Notes: generated by a model from the letters alone, not told the origin. Positions 9,861 to 18,876 are shown, counted from the stretch's first letter. The stretch is 64,000 nucleotides of DNA from SAR202 cluster bacterium (GCA_009392215.1 VFGZ01000026.1:1-64000), one strand, 5' to 3'. Translations and numbers: made by a program.

Positions 9861-11227
9861 AAGATCTGTATTTACATATTGACTCTTATGTCGATGAGTC
9901 GATCGAACAGTTATTTGAACTGGTTCGACAGCCTTCCATATCCGCTCAAAAACTTGGTTTTGATAAAGCGCCCGGACTAATGAAGGACCTACTCGAACGT
10001 AACGGTTTCGAAGCTGAGATAGTTCCGGTGCCAAACGATGGTTTACCAAGCGTATATGGTTATATGCCAGCATCGGAAGATCCGGAAAACGCTCCGACCC
10101 TATTGTTCTATTGTCACTACGATGTACAGCCAGTTGATCCACTTGATCTCTGGGATACCGAGCCGTTTGAGCCGACTCGAATAGGGGATCGATTATACGG
10201 TCGTGGAATGTCGGACGATAAAGGCAATATCGGAGCCCGACTTGCTGCGGTTAGAGCGTTTATAGATGAGCGTGGTGGAGTTCCTTGCAATATCAAAATG
10301 TTTTGTGAGGGAGAAGAGGAATCAGGGTCGATCAACCTGCCGGATTTGATTGCAGAACGCGGTGACGATTTCAAGGCAGACGCCTGTATTTGGGAAGGCG
10401 GAGGTCGAAATCTGAATGATGATCCATTCATGTACCTCGGGCTGAAGGGCGTGCTTGGAGTCGGTTTCAGTGTACGTATGCTTTCAGGTGATGCGCATTC
10501 ATCCTATGCAGCGATTCTCCCATCTGCTGCGTGGCGGTTGCTGCAGGCGCTGCAGACTATCAAGGATGAAGATGAACGAATAAAGATCGATGGTTTCTAT
10601 GACGCGATAATGGAACCAACTCCTGAAGCTATAGCTGCAGTAGAGGCATTGCCGGACGACGCTCCAGAATGGCTCGAAACTTTTGGAGTTAGTGGATTCG
10701 TGAAGGGTCTTGATGGGGAGGATCTCAGAAAGCAGCTCACGTTTCAACCTACCGCGAACATAGCTGGATTGGATTCGGGTTATCAAGACGCTGGTTTGAA
10801 GACGGTTCTGCCGGCTGTCGCTAGCGCTAAAATGGACTTTCGATTGGTTCCCGAACAGCGCCCTTTCGATATTTTCAAGAAACTTCGTATCCACCTTGAT
10901 AAACATGGATTCGAAGACGTGGAAATTGAGGTTCTGGGTGCTGTGAATCCGTACCGTACTGACCTCAATTCACCCTGGGTACAGCTTGTTGCTGAGACGG
11001 CGGAGGAGATTTACGGCCGGAAACCGGTAATGACTCCCAATATGGCAGGAACGGGCCCGATGTTTGATTTTGGGGACACGCTGGGGATCCCGATAGCGAC
11101 TTCGGGAATTGATCACCCGTCTCACAAAATTCATGCTCCTAATGAGAACATTACCAAAGAGGATTTCCTGCTTGGTGCAAAACATGCCGCATTGATCATT
11201 GAAAGATTTGCAAAAGATTGGAGCTGA
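9857..11227 (+). CDS. M20-family metallopeptidase (dipeptidase-like)
   Basis: 456 residues. FYCHYDVQPVDP carries the first metal-binding His and catalytic Asp, GRGMSDDKGN the bridging Asp, and CEGEEESGS the general-base Glu and metal ligand; GTGPMFDF and GIDHPSHKIHAPNE supply the C-terminal His ligand. The order and length fit the M20A/carnosinase-like branch that hydrolyses dipeptides or N-acylated amino acids with two Zn or Mn ions in the cytoplasm. Its ATG overlaps the Nudix stop by 4 bp. No signal peptide is visible. The precise substrate is not readable from sequence. Confidence 0.9.
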   Translation: MKDLYLHIDSYVDESIEQLFELVRQPSISAQKLGFDKAPGLMKDLLERNGFEAEIVPVPNDGLPSVYGYMPASEDPENAPTLLFYCHYDVQPVDPLDLWDTEPFEPTRIGDRLYGRGMSDDKGNIGARLAAVRAFIDERGGVPCNIKMFCEGEEESGSINLPDLIAERGDDFKADACIWEGGGRNLNDDPFMYLGLKGVLGVGFSVRMLSGDAHSSYAAILPSAAWRLLQALQTIKDEDERIKIDGFYDAIMEPTPEAIAAVEALPDDAPEWLETFGVSGFVKGLDGEDLRKQLTFQPTANIAGLDSGYQDAGLKTVLPAVASAKMDFRLVPEQRPFDIFKKLRIHLDKHGFEDVEIEVLGAVNPYRTDLNSPWVQLVAETAEEIYGRKPVMTPNMAGTGPMFDFGDTLGIPIATSGIDHPSHKIHAPNENITKEDFLLGAKHAALIIERFAKDWS

Positions 11228-11336
11228 AATTGGCTGTCATGGAGATAAACGGAAATGCTTTTTATTTAACATGGGATGCCAATGTAGAATTGTCACGTTT
11301 TATTCCTAGATTCTAATTCTGAAAGTAGTTCAGCAA

Positions 11337-12080
11337 ATGGCCGTAATTCAGCCGACCCCTGATCACGTATTGGACAAGGCAACGATAGAACAACTGAAAC
11401 GAGTTAACACGACTGCAGTTGTTGATGTACTGGCGCGTAATGGCTATGAGCCCCATTACGTATATATGCCTAATGTTAAGACTATGAATCCTGGACAAAG
11501 GCTTGTAGCAAGGGCCATCACTGTTCGGTTTGTGCCGGCACGTCCTGATGGGATGGCTGAAAAACCCGGTGGGGAAGAGTCCCCCGAGTTTGCTGCGTTC
11601 GAGCTTGCTGGTCCTGGGGACGTGATCGTAATGGAATCTATGCGTACCAAACGCATGTCGATTGGTGGGGATATCAAATTCCTGAGACTTAAACAGCGCC
11701 AAGTAGATGGCTTGGTTTGCGACGGTGGGATTAGAGATATGCATACCGTCAAAGATTACGGTGTTGGTATGTGGGGGTTGGACAAAACTTCTAACTTGGG
11801 AACTCGGGTCGGCACACCGTATTCCACAAATGACACAGTTGCCGTGGACGGGATATTAGTTCGTCCCGGCGACTACATTGTTGCCGACGACGATGGTGTT
11901 GTGGTCATTCCTCGTGTTGTTGCTCCTGATATCGCCTTAAAAGCTATTGAGTATGATGATCTTGAAGAGTGGATTCGTCGACGATTAGATCAGGAGCAAT
12001 TGACGCCAGGTATTTACTACCCGCCTGATGACAAGGTGATCGCTCTGTACCGAAAATGGAAGGCCGAACAGCCCGACTAG
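11337..12080 (+). CDS. RraA-like protein (HMG/CHA aldolase-type or dimethylmenaquinone methyltransferase-like family)
   Basis: 247 residues. VDGLVCDGGIRDM contains the GGxRD motif in which Arg and Asp bind the pyruvyl substrate and the divalent metal in 4-hydroxy-4-methyl-2-oxoglutarate aldolases; GDVIVMES and GDYIVADDDGVVVIP are the flanking family strands. Members either cleave 4-carboxy-4-hydroxy-2-oxoacids or regulate RNase E. With no RNase E context and many sugar/aromatic-acid enzymes nearby, the aldolase or oxaloacetate decarboxylase role is more likely. It follows the M20 gene by 109 bp on the same strand and converges with the next gene 21 bp away. Confidence 0.87.
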   Translation: MAVIQPTPDHVLDKATIEQLKRVNTTAVVDVLARNGYEPHYVYMPNVKTMNPGQRLVARAITVRFVPARPDGMAEKPGGEESPEFAAFELAGPGDVIVMESMRTKRMSIGGDIKFLRLKQRQVDGLVCDGGIRDMHTVKDYGVGMWGLDKTSNLGTRVGTPYSTNDTVAVDGILVRPGDYIVADDDGVVVIPRVVAPDIALKAIEYDDLEEWIRRRLDQEQLTPGIYYPPDDKVIALYRKWKAEQPD

Positions 12081-12101
12081 AATCAGGGTCTTCTTGCTTT
12101 T

Positions 12102-12977
12102 CTATAGGTTGATCTCGATATCCATGCCATCGTAAGCGTACTGGATCTCTAAACCTTCTGATTCTTGAAGTTTTGCCAGTTGCATATTCACAGTTTCATG
12201 ATCAATATCGTGGGTTGCATCCGTTAACAATGTTCGCGCTGGTCGTAATCGTCTGGCCTGATCTATCGCCTCCTCTAAGGTGAAATGTGTGCCATGGGTT
12301 CGTTTTGGGCGCAACGCATCGAGTATGAGCAATTCGGATCCGTGAATTAAACCTGCAGTGTTCTCGGATATTTCAGATGCATCGGATATGTAACTGACTG
12401 GACCAAATCGATAGCCAAATACCTCGCGATTTTTACCATGTTCAACAGGGAGTGGAATTATTTGGAGGCCATCGATCGTGAATGGACTTTCGTTGATGGA
12501 TTTGAAATTCAGTTTTGCTACTCCGCCACCGCCAGTTTTTTTTGTTCGATCTACAAGGTAGTAAAACAATGATTGGACTTGTTTGTAATCAGGATCTCTT
12601 AGGTATATGGGTAGTGACTCTTGAGTGTTATTGGTCCAATCGCGAAGGTCATCTAACCCACCTATGGCATCGGCGTGTGCGTGTGTGATGACTAGCGCAT
12701 CGATGCATTCAACTTTGAATTTTGGAAACCATTGTATGGCAGCTTCGTAAAAGAATTTTCCTGCATCGATGACGATATTGTTGGTCTGGCCATCTGTAAG
12801 TTGCCGCTGTATTAGAATTGACGTGTTGCGCCGCCGGTTTGGTGAACCCTTCTTGATAGCGTCTGGACATACTTTGCATTGGCTAGCAGGGTTCGTCAGG
12901 CATGAAACCCTTGGTACACCTTCGGAGGTGCCAGTGCCCAAAAATATCATTCTCGATTTAGAAGTTAAAACGCTCAT
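12102..12977 (-). CDS. MBL-fold metallo-hydrolase, PhnP/cyclic-phosphodiesterase-like
   Basis: 291 residues. FLGTGTSEGVPR near residue 12 and a cysteine-rich segment (CLTNPASQCKVC) are the PhnP-type opening, where cysteines bind a structural Zn. The metal motif reads ITHAHADAIGGLDD: HxHxD is intact but the final His of HxHxDH is Ala, as in a known PhnP-like subgroup. VSYISDASE and LILDALRPKRTHGTHF carry later ligands. Such enzymes hydrolyse cyclic phosphodiesters or related phosphate esters. It is convergent with the RraA gene and divergent from the HpcH/HpaI aldolase. No phn (C-P lyase) genes lie nearby, so a phosphonate role is not supported. Confidence 0.82.
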   Translation of the reverse strand: MSVLTSKSRMIFLGTGTSEGVPRVSCLTNPASQCKVCPDAIKKGSPNRRRNTSILIQRQLTDGQTNNIVIDAGKFFYEAAIQWFPKFKVECIDALVITHAHADAIGGLDDLRDWTNNTQESLPIYLRDPDYKQVQSLFYYLVDRTKKTGGGGVAKLNFKSINESPFTIDGLQIIPLPVEHGKNREVFGYRFGPVSYISDASEISENTAGLIHGSELLILDALRPKRTHGTHFTLEEAIDQARRLRPARTLLTDATHDIDHETVNMQLAKLQESEGLEIQYAYDGMDIEINL

Positions 12978-13237
12978 ATAAAAAGGATAACCGTTACTTG
13001 GGAGTTTCTCGGTACTTTGATGGTGTTATGTGAGGAATCAGGATCTCTTAATGTCTGTTGTGATTCATCACATTGATATAGAGCGCAAAAATGGAAAATT
13101 GAATTCCTGTCGCTACTGCAGTTTCCTGAGTTGTAGTACAGCGTATTTGGTTTCGGGACGGTAAACTTTGTGCGGTCAAAAATTGTTATTACTCAGGTGG
13201 TGAGATTATTCCACTGGTTAACTGATTAAGGTGAAGT

Positions 13238-14008
13238 ATGAAAAAAAATATTCGAGGCGAACTTAAGAAAAGACTTCACAGTGGTGAGGTTGTCGTTGGT
13301 CCGTTTACGATCGTGCCATCTGCAACAATGATTGATGCACTCGGTTATGCAGGGATGGATTTTTGCATCCTAGACACAGAACACGGTCCTTTATCGATGC
13401 AAACCGTCACAGATTTGGTGATCGCAGCCCAGGGGACCGGAGTTGCCCCAATTATTCGGGTTGGAGGCAACGAGGAGTGGCCTATTTTACGGGCACTTGA
13501 TATTGGTGCTGATGGAGTACAGGTGCCACAGATTAACGAAATATCCGATGCTCGGAGGGTAGTTCATGCTGCTAAATACGCTCCATTAGGTGAGCGAGGT
13601 GTTTCAGTATTTACCCGCGCCGGTAATTATTACAAGGATGATGCAGTTGACCACCCAGCACGTCAGAATGACGAGACTATGACCGTTGTTCATATAGAAG
13701 GGCAAAAAGGGCTCGACAACCTTGACGAAATCATGACCGTAGACGGCATAGATGTTTTGTTCTTGGGTCCGTACGATATCTCGCAGTCGCTCGGTGTGCC
13801 TGGAGATGTCCGTTCAAAGGTGGTAGAGGATGCATTGAAAAAAGCTGCAGCGAAGGCGAGATCAAAAGGTCGGGTGGTTGGCTCATACGCTAAAGATGTA
13901 GAAATGGGTAAGTGGCTTATAGATTTGGGCGTTCAGTATTTGTCTATCAATGTCGACGCCACGATTTACATGCAGGCATGTGAGCGCATTGCGCGAGCTT
14001 TGAAATAA
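13238..14008 (+). CDS. HpcH/HpaI-type 2-keto-3-deoxy acid aldolase
   Basis: 256 residues, the usual length for this class II aldolase family. FCILDTEHGPLS supplies the active-site Asp/Glu/His region, IIRVGGNEEWPI the catalytic Arg, ALDIGADGVQVPQI the metal-site strand, and DVLFLGPYDISQSLG the closing substrate-binding block. These Mg/Mn-dependent enzymes cleave 2-keto-3-deoxy sugar acids (RhmA, GarL) or 4-hydroxy-2-keto-heptanedioate into pyruvate plus an aldehyde. Being some 2 kb from an L-rhamnonate-dehydratase-like gene suggests an RhmA-like role. AAGGTG a few bases before the ATG is the likely ribosome-binding site. The gene stands alone, divergent from the PhnP-like gene. Confidence 0.88.
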   Translation: MKKNIRGELKKRLHSGEVVVGPFTIVPSATMIDALGYAGMDFCILDTEHGPLSMQTVTDLVIAAQGTGVAPIIRVGGNEEWPILRALDIGADGVQVPQINEISDARRVVHAAKYAPLGERGVSVFTRAGNYYKDDAVDHPARQNDETMTVVHIEGQKGLDNLDEIMTVDGIDVLFLGPYDISQSLGVPGDVRSKVVEDALKKAAAKARSKGRVVGSYAKDVEMGKWLIDLGVQYLSINVDATIYMQACERIARALK

Positions 14009-14119
14009 CGACTTCTATAGCTGATTTCTTGAATGGCTCGCATTGAGCATTCTTTAGCGATTCATGTCGCGTGAAAACCACACCTCCCCGGATGTTTATG
14101 GGTAGCAGTATTTCTCTGA

Positions 14120-14156
14120 AATGCTCGCTTGGTCAGTTATAGGCAAGCGGGGCATT
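14120..14156. terminator. Imperfect hairpin between convergent genes, possible bidirectional terminator
   Basis: AATGCTCGCTTG at 14120-14131 pairs with CAAGCGGGGCATT at 14144-14156, with one bulge and a 12-nt loop. It lies between the ends of the HpcH/HpaI aldolase and the GYD gene. There is no clear T-tract on either side, so terminator function is only suggested by position and stem. Confidence 0.35.
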
Positions 14157-14168
14157 AAGTTATCGTAA

Positions 14169-14495
14169 TTACTGTCCGGGTGGGGTGTAAGTAACGCTTG
14201 CCGCGCCGCGTATTGCTTCAATACCCTCTTCATAACTTAGAAGTGGTGTCGTGGTGATATTTTGGACGGTGCCCGTTGATCCTACCGCGATAGCGACAGA
14301 TGCAACTGACACATTGTCCGGGCCTTCTATAATTGCCACAATATCGTTACCGCCGAACGCGAAATAGTACCCGTGTAACTTCCCGTTTATCTGTTCTAAC
14401 ATTTTTCCTACAACTTCACGACGGTCAGTATCGCTGGAAGCCATAGCTTTGAATGCCTCTTTAGACAGTCTTCCCTGAATCATATAGAAACCCAT
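14169..14495 (-). CDS. GYD-domain protein
   Basis: 108 residues with the GYD-family layout: an N-terminal beta strand (FYMIQGRLSKEAFKAM), then the HGYYFAFGGNDIVAIIEGPD block that resembles the G-Y-D signature, and a TVQNITTTPLLSYEEG end. GYD proteins adopt a ferredoxin-like dimeric alpha/beta fold; their biochemical role is not established. It lies 106 bp downstream of the E1-beta-like gene on the same strand and may be cotranscribed with it. AGAG about 10 nt before the ATG could serve as the ribosome-binding site. Confidence 0.8.
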   Translation of the reverse strand: MGFYMIQGRLSKEAFKAMASSDTDRREVVGKMLEQINGKLHGYYFAFGGNDIVAIIEGPDNVSVASVAIAVGSTGTVQNITTTPLLSYEEGIEAIRGAASVTYTPPGQ

Positions 14496-14601
14496 ATTTA
14501 ATCTCTTTTTCTACTGTGTTTTGATAGATCGTGAAATTTATCAGAACTTGAAGTACACATGTTTAATCAGTGCGTCAGTTTTTGGTTTTAGGCGGAGACG
14601 T

Positions 14602-15582
14602 TTAGAGTGTCTGTCGAACGGCTTCTATGACTTTTTCGGGCGTCGGATATACCAATGGTTCGAGTGCAGGAGAATAGGGGACGTTCACCTGTTCTGATGC
14701 GACTACTTGGATTGGAGCCTCAAGAGACCAGAACGCATGTTGGGATACTATTGCCGCAATTTCTGAACCGGCCGAGCACATCTTGTGAGCAGGATCGACT
14801 ACGACAAGCCTACCCGTTTTTTCGACGGATTCAAGGATGGTATCGGTATCCAGTGGCACCAGCGTTCTTGGGTCTATGACTTCTATTGAAATACCTTCCG
14901 GCTCCAGCGCGTTTGCTGCATCTATTGCATGCTGTACGCCGCCCGCTACCCCGACAATTGTCACGTCTGAGCCTTCGCGGACTCTGTTAGCCACTCCGAA
15001 CGGCACTAGTAATTCTCCGTTAGGTAAATCTTCGTTGTTGGGGACTTCGCATCGGGAGCTTATAGCGATTCCATCCTCGAAAATCATGCATACATCGTTG
15101 TCGCGAACCGCTGTCTTCATTAATCCCTTTGCGTCATAAGCATTTGTCGGGCAGATAATTTTCAGTCCGGGTGTATTCATAAAAACGGGGTAATTTCGGT
15201 CGGAATGATGAGCTGCTGCTCCACGCGCATAAAACATCCTGATTCTGAATGTGACAGGAAGTTGTGCTTGACCCCCAAACATGTACCGCATTTTTGCTGC
15301 TTGAGAGATCATTTGATCCATTCCGACCCAGAGGAAGCTCGTGACAGTTTCGACGATTGGCCGCATTCCACACAACGATGCACCTAATGCAGCACCGAAG
15401 AAACCATTTTCTGAAAGAGGGGTGTCAAGCACCCGATCTTCTCCGAAACGTTCTGCCAGCCCCGCAGTAGCACCGTAAACCGAGTGGCGCAGATCTTCTC
15501 CCATGGTGAAAACCGAAGAATCCCGTTCCATCTCTTCAACGGTAGCGTCGACAATTGATTCTATGTATGTCTTGACTGGCAT
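14602..15582 (-). CDS. Transketolase-like / 2-oxo acid dehydrogenase E1 beta subunit (orphan)
   Basis: 326 residues, the normal E1-beta length. TMGEDLRHSVYGATAGL, DTPLSENGFFGAALGASLCGMRPI and MRYMFGGQAQLPVTFRI are the pyrimidine-binding-domain blocks, including the Glu that activates ThDP (LSE), and IEVIDPRTLVPLDTDTI is the C-terminal transketolase domain hallmark. The partner alpha subunit carries the ThDP diphosphate site and is needed for activity, but no E1-alpha, E2 or E3 gene lies in the window. GAGAGGA precedes the ATG. It might pair with a distant alpha subunit, or act in an acetoin-dehydrogenase-like or DXS-like split system. Confidence 0.88.
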   Translation of the reverse strand: MPVKTYIESIVDATVEEMERDSSVFTMGEDLRHSVYGATAGLAERFGEDRVLDTPLSENGFFGAALGASLCGMRPIVETVTSFLWVGMDQMISQAAKMRYMFGGQAQLPVTFRIRMFYARGAAAHHSDRNYPVFMNTPGLKIICPTNAYDAKGLMKTAVRDNDVCMIFEDGIAISSRCEVPNNEDLPNGELLVPFGVANRVREGSDVTIVGVAGGVQHAIDAANALEPEGISIEVIDPRTLVPLDTDTILESVEKTGRLVVVDPAHKMCSAGSEIAAIVSQHAFWSLEAPIQVVASEQVNVPYSPALEPLVYPTPEKVIEAVRQTL

Positions 15583-15862
15583 TTATGTCCTCTCGATTGA
15601 TTCAATCGGTGGATCGCATTTAAATAAAGCTTTACGTGGATTGCCAGATTGTGAACCCTAAATTTCGCTGGTGCTCTACGTTATTTCAGACACAGGGTAC
15701 TTGTTATCACGTTGATATGGGTGTTCATTTAAAATTAAATCTTGATTTATTCAGTGATTGGGGAATCCATATGGTTACGTTTTTGCGTTCATTTGAGCGC
15801 CCAAACTGATCCAGATCTGCGCATTTAGATTCTAGTTGTGGGACATGGAGATAAATTTATAT

Positions 15863-16909
15863 CTACAGTAAATTTGTGTCTGGCTCGACGCCAAAACCTG
15901 GCGTATCCGTGATCTGTATATAACCGTTTTCAGGTTCTGGGCTACCGATCCAAAGATTGTCTTTTTTCAATGAACGCGTTCCCATGACTAGTTCTGCGAA
16001 ATCCTCACATTGTGAAGCAGCTATCAGATGTAAACCCCAAGGCTCTCCACCTCGGTGTGGTACTACCGCTGTTTTATCCTGAATCGCCATTTCAACTATG
16101 CGTAATCCTGCTGTGATTCCACCGCACCAGGTAATGTCAGGCTGCCAAATATCGTAGGACTGATTCTTGGAAATTTCAGCGAACCCACGGTCGGTAAATT
16201 CGTGTTCTCCACCAGCCATATTTACTGGATGTATTTGTTCTCGAAGTTTGCCAAGTTCTGTTAAATCGTCTGGCGTCAGGACATCTTCAAACCAATGAAT
16301 CCCGACATGCTGTAGCGCTGTATTCATTTGAATAGTTACGTCAGCATCCCAAGACATGTATACATCTAACATCACTTCTGCTTCTGATCCCAAGGCAGAT
16401 CGCGCTGCTTCTGTGCAGCTTACGGCTGTCTCAATTGAATCTTTACCTGTCCAGCGGTGTGGGATTTTTTGGGCTGTAAAGCCCGTTTCCGCGTACCAAT
16501 CGGTATCGACGCCTGTGGCGTAGCATCGCATGATTTGTTTGTTTACGGGATTTAAAAGTTTCGCTACTGGTTTTTTTTCAGCTTTGCCGAGAGCGTCGTA
16601 AAGAGACAAGTCGATTCCGCTTAAAGCCATGATTGCTATGCCTTTTCGACCATAAGGAATCGACTCGGTGTACAGGTAATCCCATATTTCAGAAATATCT
16701 GATAGAGAATTCAGTGGTCGGCCTACTAGGATTTCCGAAAAGTGTCCATTGACGATTTCTACTGCCGCTTTACCGCCACCGCCGAAACCCCATCCGGTTT
16801 GTCCGGTGTCGGTTTCTACCCGGACAACTATTTGCCACAAGTGCGTTCTCCAGGACGGTACGGTATGTTTATATTTTGGGTAAAGGGCCTTCACAGATGC
16901 AATTTTCAT
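15863..16909 (-). CDS. Enolase-superfamily sugar-acid dehydratase, L-rhamnonate dehydratase-like
   Basis: About 348 residues from the ATG at 16909 (MKIASVKAL); a GTG at 16945 would add 12 residues. The barrel motifs follow the L-rhamnonate dehydratase pattern: CYATG, then GFTAQKIPHRW, metal Asp in VMLDVYMSWDAD, metal Glu in HWFEDVLTPDD, GGEHEFTDRGF, DIWQPDITWCGGIT, and the catalytic-His segment VVPHRGGEPWG. E. coli RhmD has VVPHGSS at that last site, so substrate may differ. Expected product is a 2-keto-3-deoxy acid. An MFS carrier ends 173 bp upstream on the same strand and an HpcH/HpaI aldolase lies about 2 kb downstream, together a plausible uptake-dehydration-cleavage route. Confidence 0.85.
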   Translation of the reverse strand: MKIASVKALYPKYKHTVPSWRTHLWQIVVRVETDTGQTGWGFGGGGKAAVEIVNGHFSEILVGRPLNSLSDISEIWDYLYTESIPYGRKGIAIMALSGIDLSLYDALGKAEKKPVAKLLNPVNKQIMRCYATGVDTDWYAETGFTAQKIPHRWTGKDSIETAVSCTEAARSALGSEAEVMLDVYMSWDADVTIQMNTALQHVGIHWFEDVLTPDDLTELGKLREQIHPVNMAGGEHEFTDRGFAEISKNQSYDIWQPDITWCGGITAGLRIVEMAIQDKTAVVPHRGGEPWGLHLIAASQCEDFAELVMGTRSLKKDNLWIGSPEPENGYIQITDTPGFGVEPDTNLL

Positions 16910-17081
16910 AAGGCGATTATTCAGGTGATTGGCTTCCAAGAACACTCAGGGATCTGATGTTATATCGTCTGCTTCGTTCAAAACATTTCTGCGCTAAAAA
17001 TGCGTTGCAAATTTCTATGAAAAACGTCAGCCGATCGGGGGTTGACGATTTTTGGGTGTGAAAGAGTTAGCGCTGATCCGA

Positions 17082-18311
17082 CTAAGAACTGGTATCTGAC
17101 TTTACCGTGGGCAATATTCGTGATGCGATTTGCACCAACGTGAATCCAACGGCGCCCGTCCCTGCAATGATAGCTAACGCTATCGGAGCTCCAAGAGATT
17201 CGGCTGCATATCCCATAGTCAGAGCGCCCAATGGCATCATTCCGATAACGAGAAATCGGACACTAACAACCCGACCCCGTATATAGTCGGGTGTTGAAAC
17301 CTGAACCACAGTCATGTTGACGACCATAAAAGATGTTGCTGAAAACGCTGTGATACTCACCATAATGATTGACAGCGCGTACCAGGGAGAAAGTGCAAAG
17401 CTCGCGAGGGCAGCCGCGGCTGTAAGCCCAAATATCAGTTCGAGCTTTTCATGTCCGATACTATCCCCAATTGCTACGACACTGATCGATCCGATAAGCG
17501 CCCCAACACCAGCAGCGAGCATAAGCACTCCGAGGCCACCCGCTCCTACATTCAACACGTCTTTGGCAAAAACTGGCATAAGTGATTGGAATGGTCCTAC
17601 GGTTAAGATCATCACCATGGCACTTAACATAAGGAATCGAAGCGTTGGCGCGTTGAGTGCGTATGTCAGTCCGGCTTTGACGTTCTCAATTATTGAGCCT
17701 TTAGCCTGATTTACACTTGTGTGTTTTATTGGTTCAAGTGAGGAATAAAGTATTAAAGCTGGAATTACTAGGATCGCGCTAGCTCCAAGTGTCCACGTTG
17801 GTCCCAGTAACGGAAGCATTGCGCCACCGATTGCAGGACCTATTATTTGGGCTGAGTTGTATGTGGTAGACGAAAGACCTACTGCGGTGCGCAGTTGTTC
17901 TCTGTGCACTAACCCTGAAATCAAAGATTGTCGAGCTGAAACAGCTAAAGAGAAAGCGATCCCGTTAATTATCGAGACGCTGAGAATATGCCATGGGGCC
18001 ATCATTCCTGCGACAGAAATGGCGAATAAGCCGAGGAAACTTAATAAGAGACTGACATCCGAAACGATAGTGATTGTTTTACGATCTACCCGGTCTGCCA
18101 TTGCTCCGCCTATCAAGGATAGAAGTAACATAGGCATCATCATTGCAGCTGTGACCATCGTCACCATAAAAGGAGAATGGGTTAGATCGTACATCACCCA
18201 TCCTCTAATTAACATCTGCATGTTGAAGCCAGTGAAAGTTGTGAAGCCAGCGGCCCAATATCGGCGGTATTGACTATTTCGAAGAACGCCAAGAGGATGC
18301 CCTCTGCGCAT
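17082..18311 (-). CDS. Major facilitator superfamily transporter
   Basis: About 409 residues with twelve hydrophobic segments by eye and the MFS loop 2-3 signature GGAMADRVDRKTI near residue 77, preceded by PMLLLSLI. The second half repeats the pattern with IRGRVVSVRFLVIGMMPLG. The architecture resembles the MFS_3 / enterobactin-exporter-like (EntS/MdtH-like) group, which includes drug and siderophore exporters, so export is as likely as import. The start is ATG at 18311; an in-frame GTG at 18320 is possible. It lies upstream of the rhamnonate-dehydratase-like gene on the same strand. A promoter-like region and a dyad lie upstream. Confidence 0.85.
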   Translation of the reverse strand: MRRGHPLGVLRNSQYRRYWAAGFTTFTGFNMQMLIRGWVMYDLTHSPFMVTMVTAAMMMPMLLLSLIGGAMADRVDRKTITIVSDVSLLLSFLGLFAISVAGMMAPWHILSVSIINGIAFSLAVSARQSLISGLVHREQLRTAVGLSSTTYNSAQIIGPAIGGAMLPLLGPTWTLGASAILVIPALILYSSLEPIKHTSVNQAKGSIIENVKAGLTYALNAPTLRFLMLSAMVMILTVGPFQSLMPVFAKDVLNVGAGGLGVLMLAAGVGALIGSISVVAIGDSIGHEKLELIFGLTAAAALASFALSPWYALSIIMVSITAFSATSFMVVNMTVVQVSTPDYIRGRVVSVRFLVIGMMPLGALTMGYAAESLGAPIALAIIAGTGAVGFTLVQIASRILPTVKSDTSS

Positions 18312-18459
18312 GTGGCGCACCGGTCGGGACCTAGGGGCGTTATTGGCAATCGGTTGAGTTGTACTCTGCGATTGGATCGCCTGTGGAGAAGCCGTAGTAA
18401 AAACTCCGTCCTGACTTTGGTGTATCAGGGACTATACTCTGCAAAAAATTCAATTTGGA

Positions 18460-18472
18460 AGGCACGGTGCCT
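18460..18472. promoter_or_regulatory. Candidate operator dyad upstream of the MFS gene
   Basis: AGGCAC and GTGCCT flank a single G. It overlaps or abuts the possible -35 region of the MFS promoter, a usual place for a repressor. No regulator gene is adjacent. Confidence 0.3.
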
Positions 18473-18553
18473 GTTCCGTTGTTTAAAAACTTCGCGCTTC
18501 GTCTCTGAAATCTCAATAAATCTAGCATCGGGATTTCGGGATAAATGTTCGTC

Positions 18554-18577
18554 AACCTAAAAATTTAACTTTAGGTT
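18554..18577. other. 8-bp stem hairpin of unknown role
   Basis: AACCTAAA at 18554-18561 and TTTAGGTT at 18570-18577 form a perfect 8-bp stem around an 8-nt AT-rich loop. It lies between divergent transcription units, so a terminator is unlikely; an operator is possible. Confidence 0.3.
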
Positions 18578-18725
18578 AGTGGTCATATACTTACTTCCCA
18601 ATTGAGATTGAAAAAAATGATTACGAACTCCCGTGATAATTAATGCAGTTGGGTATGTGATTATGTGTTTACGTCTCTACAATGGTCGGGTTGCTCTGTT
18701 TGGCAAAGCAGAAACATCGCACGGT

Positions 18726-18800
18726 CGGGGCGTGGCGCAGTGGTAGCGCACCCGCTTTGGGAGCGGGGGGTCGCAAGTTCGAGCCTTGCCGCCCCGACCA
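18726..18800 (+). tRNA. tRNA-Pro (anticodon TGG)
   Basis: 75 nt with encoded CCA. The acceptor CGGGGCG pairs with CGCCCCG at 18790-18796. The anticodon stem CCCGC/GCGGG encloses TTTGGGA, giving anticodon TGG. The D-loop GCGCAGTGGTAGCGC and T-loop GTTCGAGCC are standard. Confidence 0.95.
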
Positions 18801-18876
18801 CTATACGAGCCACTGATCTGCCACGCATCAGACCGTCTTCTCAACCTGATTTTCCACCTCTAATACGGCGGTGTCC

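Larger units (their letters stand above)
18312..18725. other. Non-coding gap with candidate MFS promoter, dyad and hairpin
   Basis: No convincing gene in 414 bp. On the minus strand TATAGT (18436-18431) is a possible -10 box with a weak TTCCAA -35 about 18 nt upstream, which would give a roughly 110-nt leader for the MFS gene. The odd-spaced dyad AGGCAC-G-GTGCCT (18460-18472) sits just upstream of that -35 and could be a regulator site. Farther upstream is a hairpin, AACCTAAA/TTTAGGTT at 18554-18577. The part next to tRNA-Pro presumably holds its promoter, which I could not place. Confidence 0.4.

Noticed and set aside
12978-13237. Possible structured leader or small RNA with CGCTACT / AGTAC-AGCG pairing
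   Set aside because: The stem is short, bulged and not placed near a start; no convincing fold.
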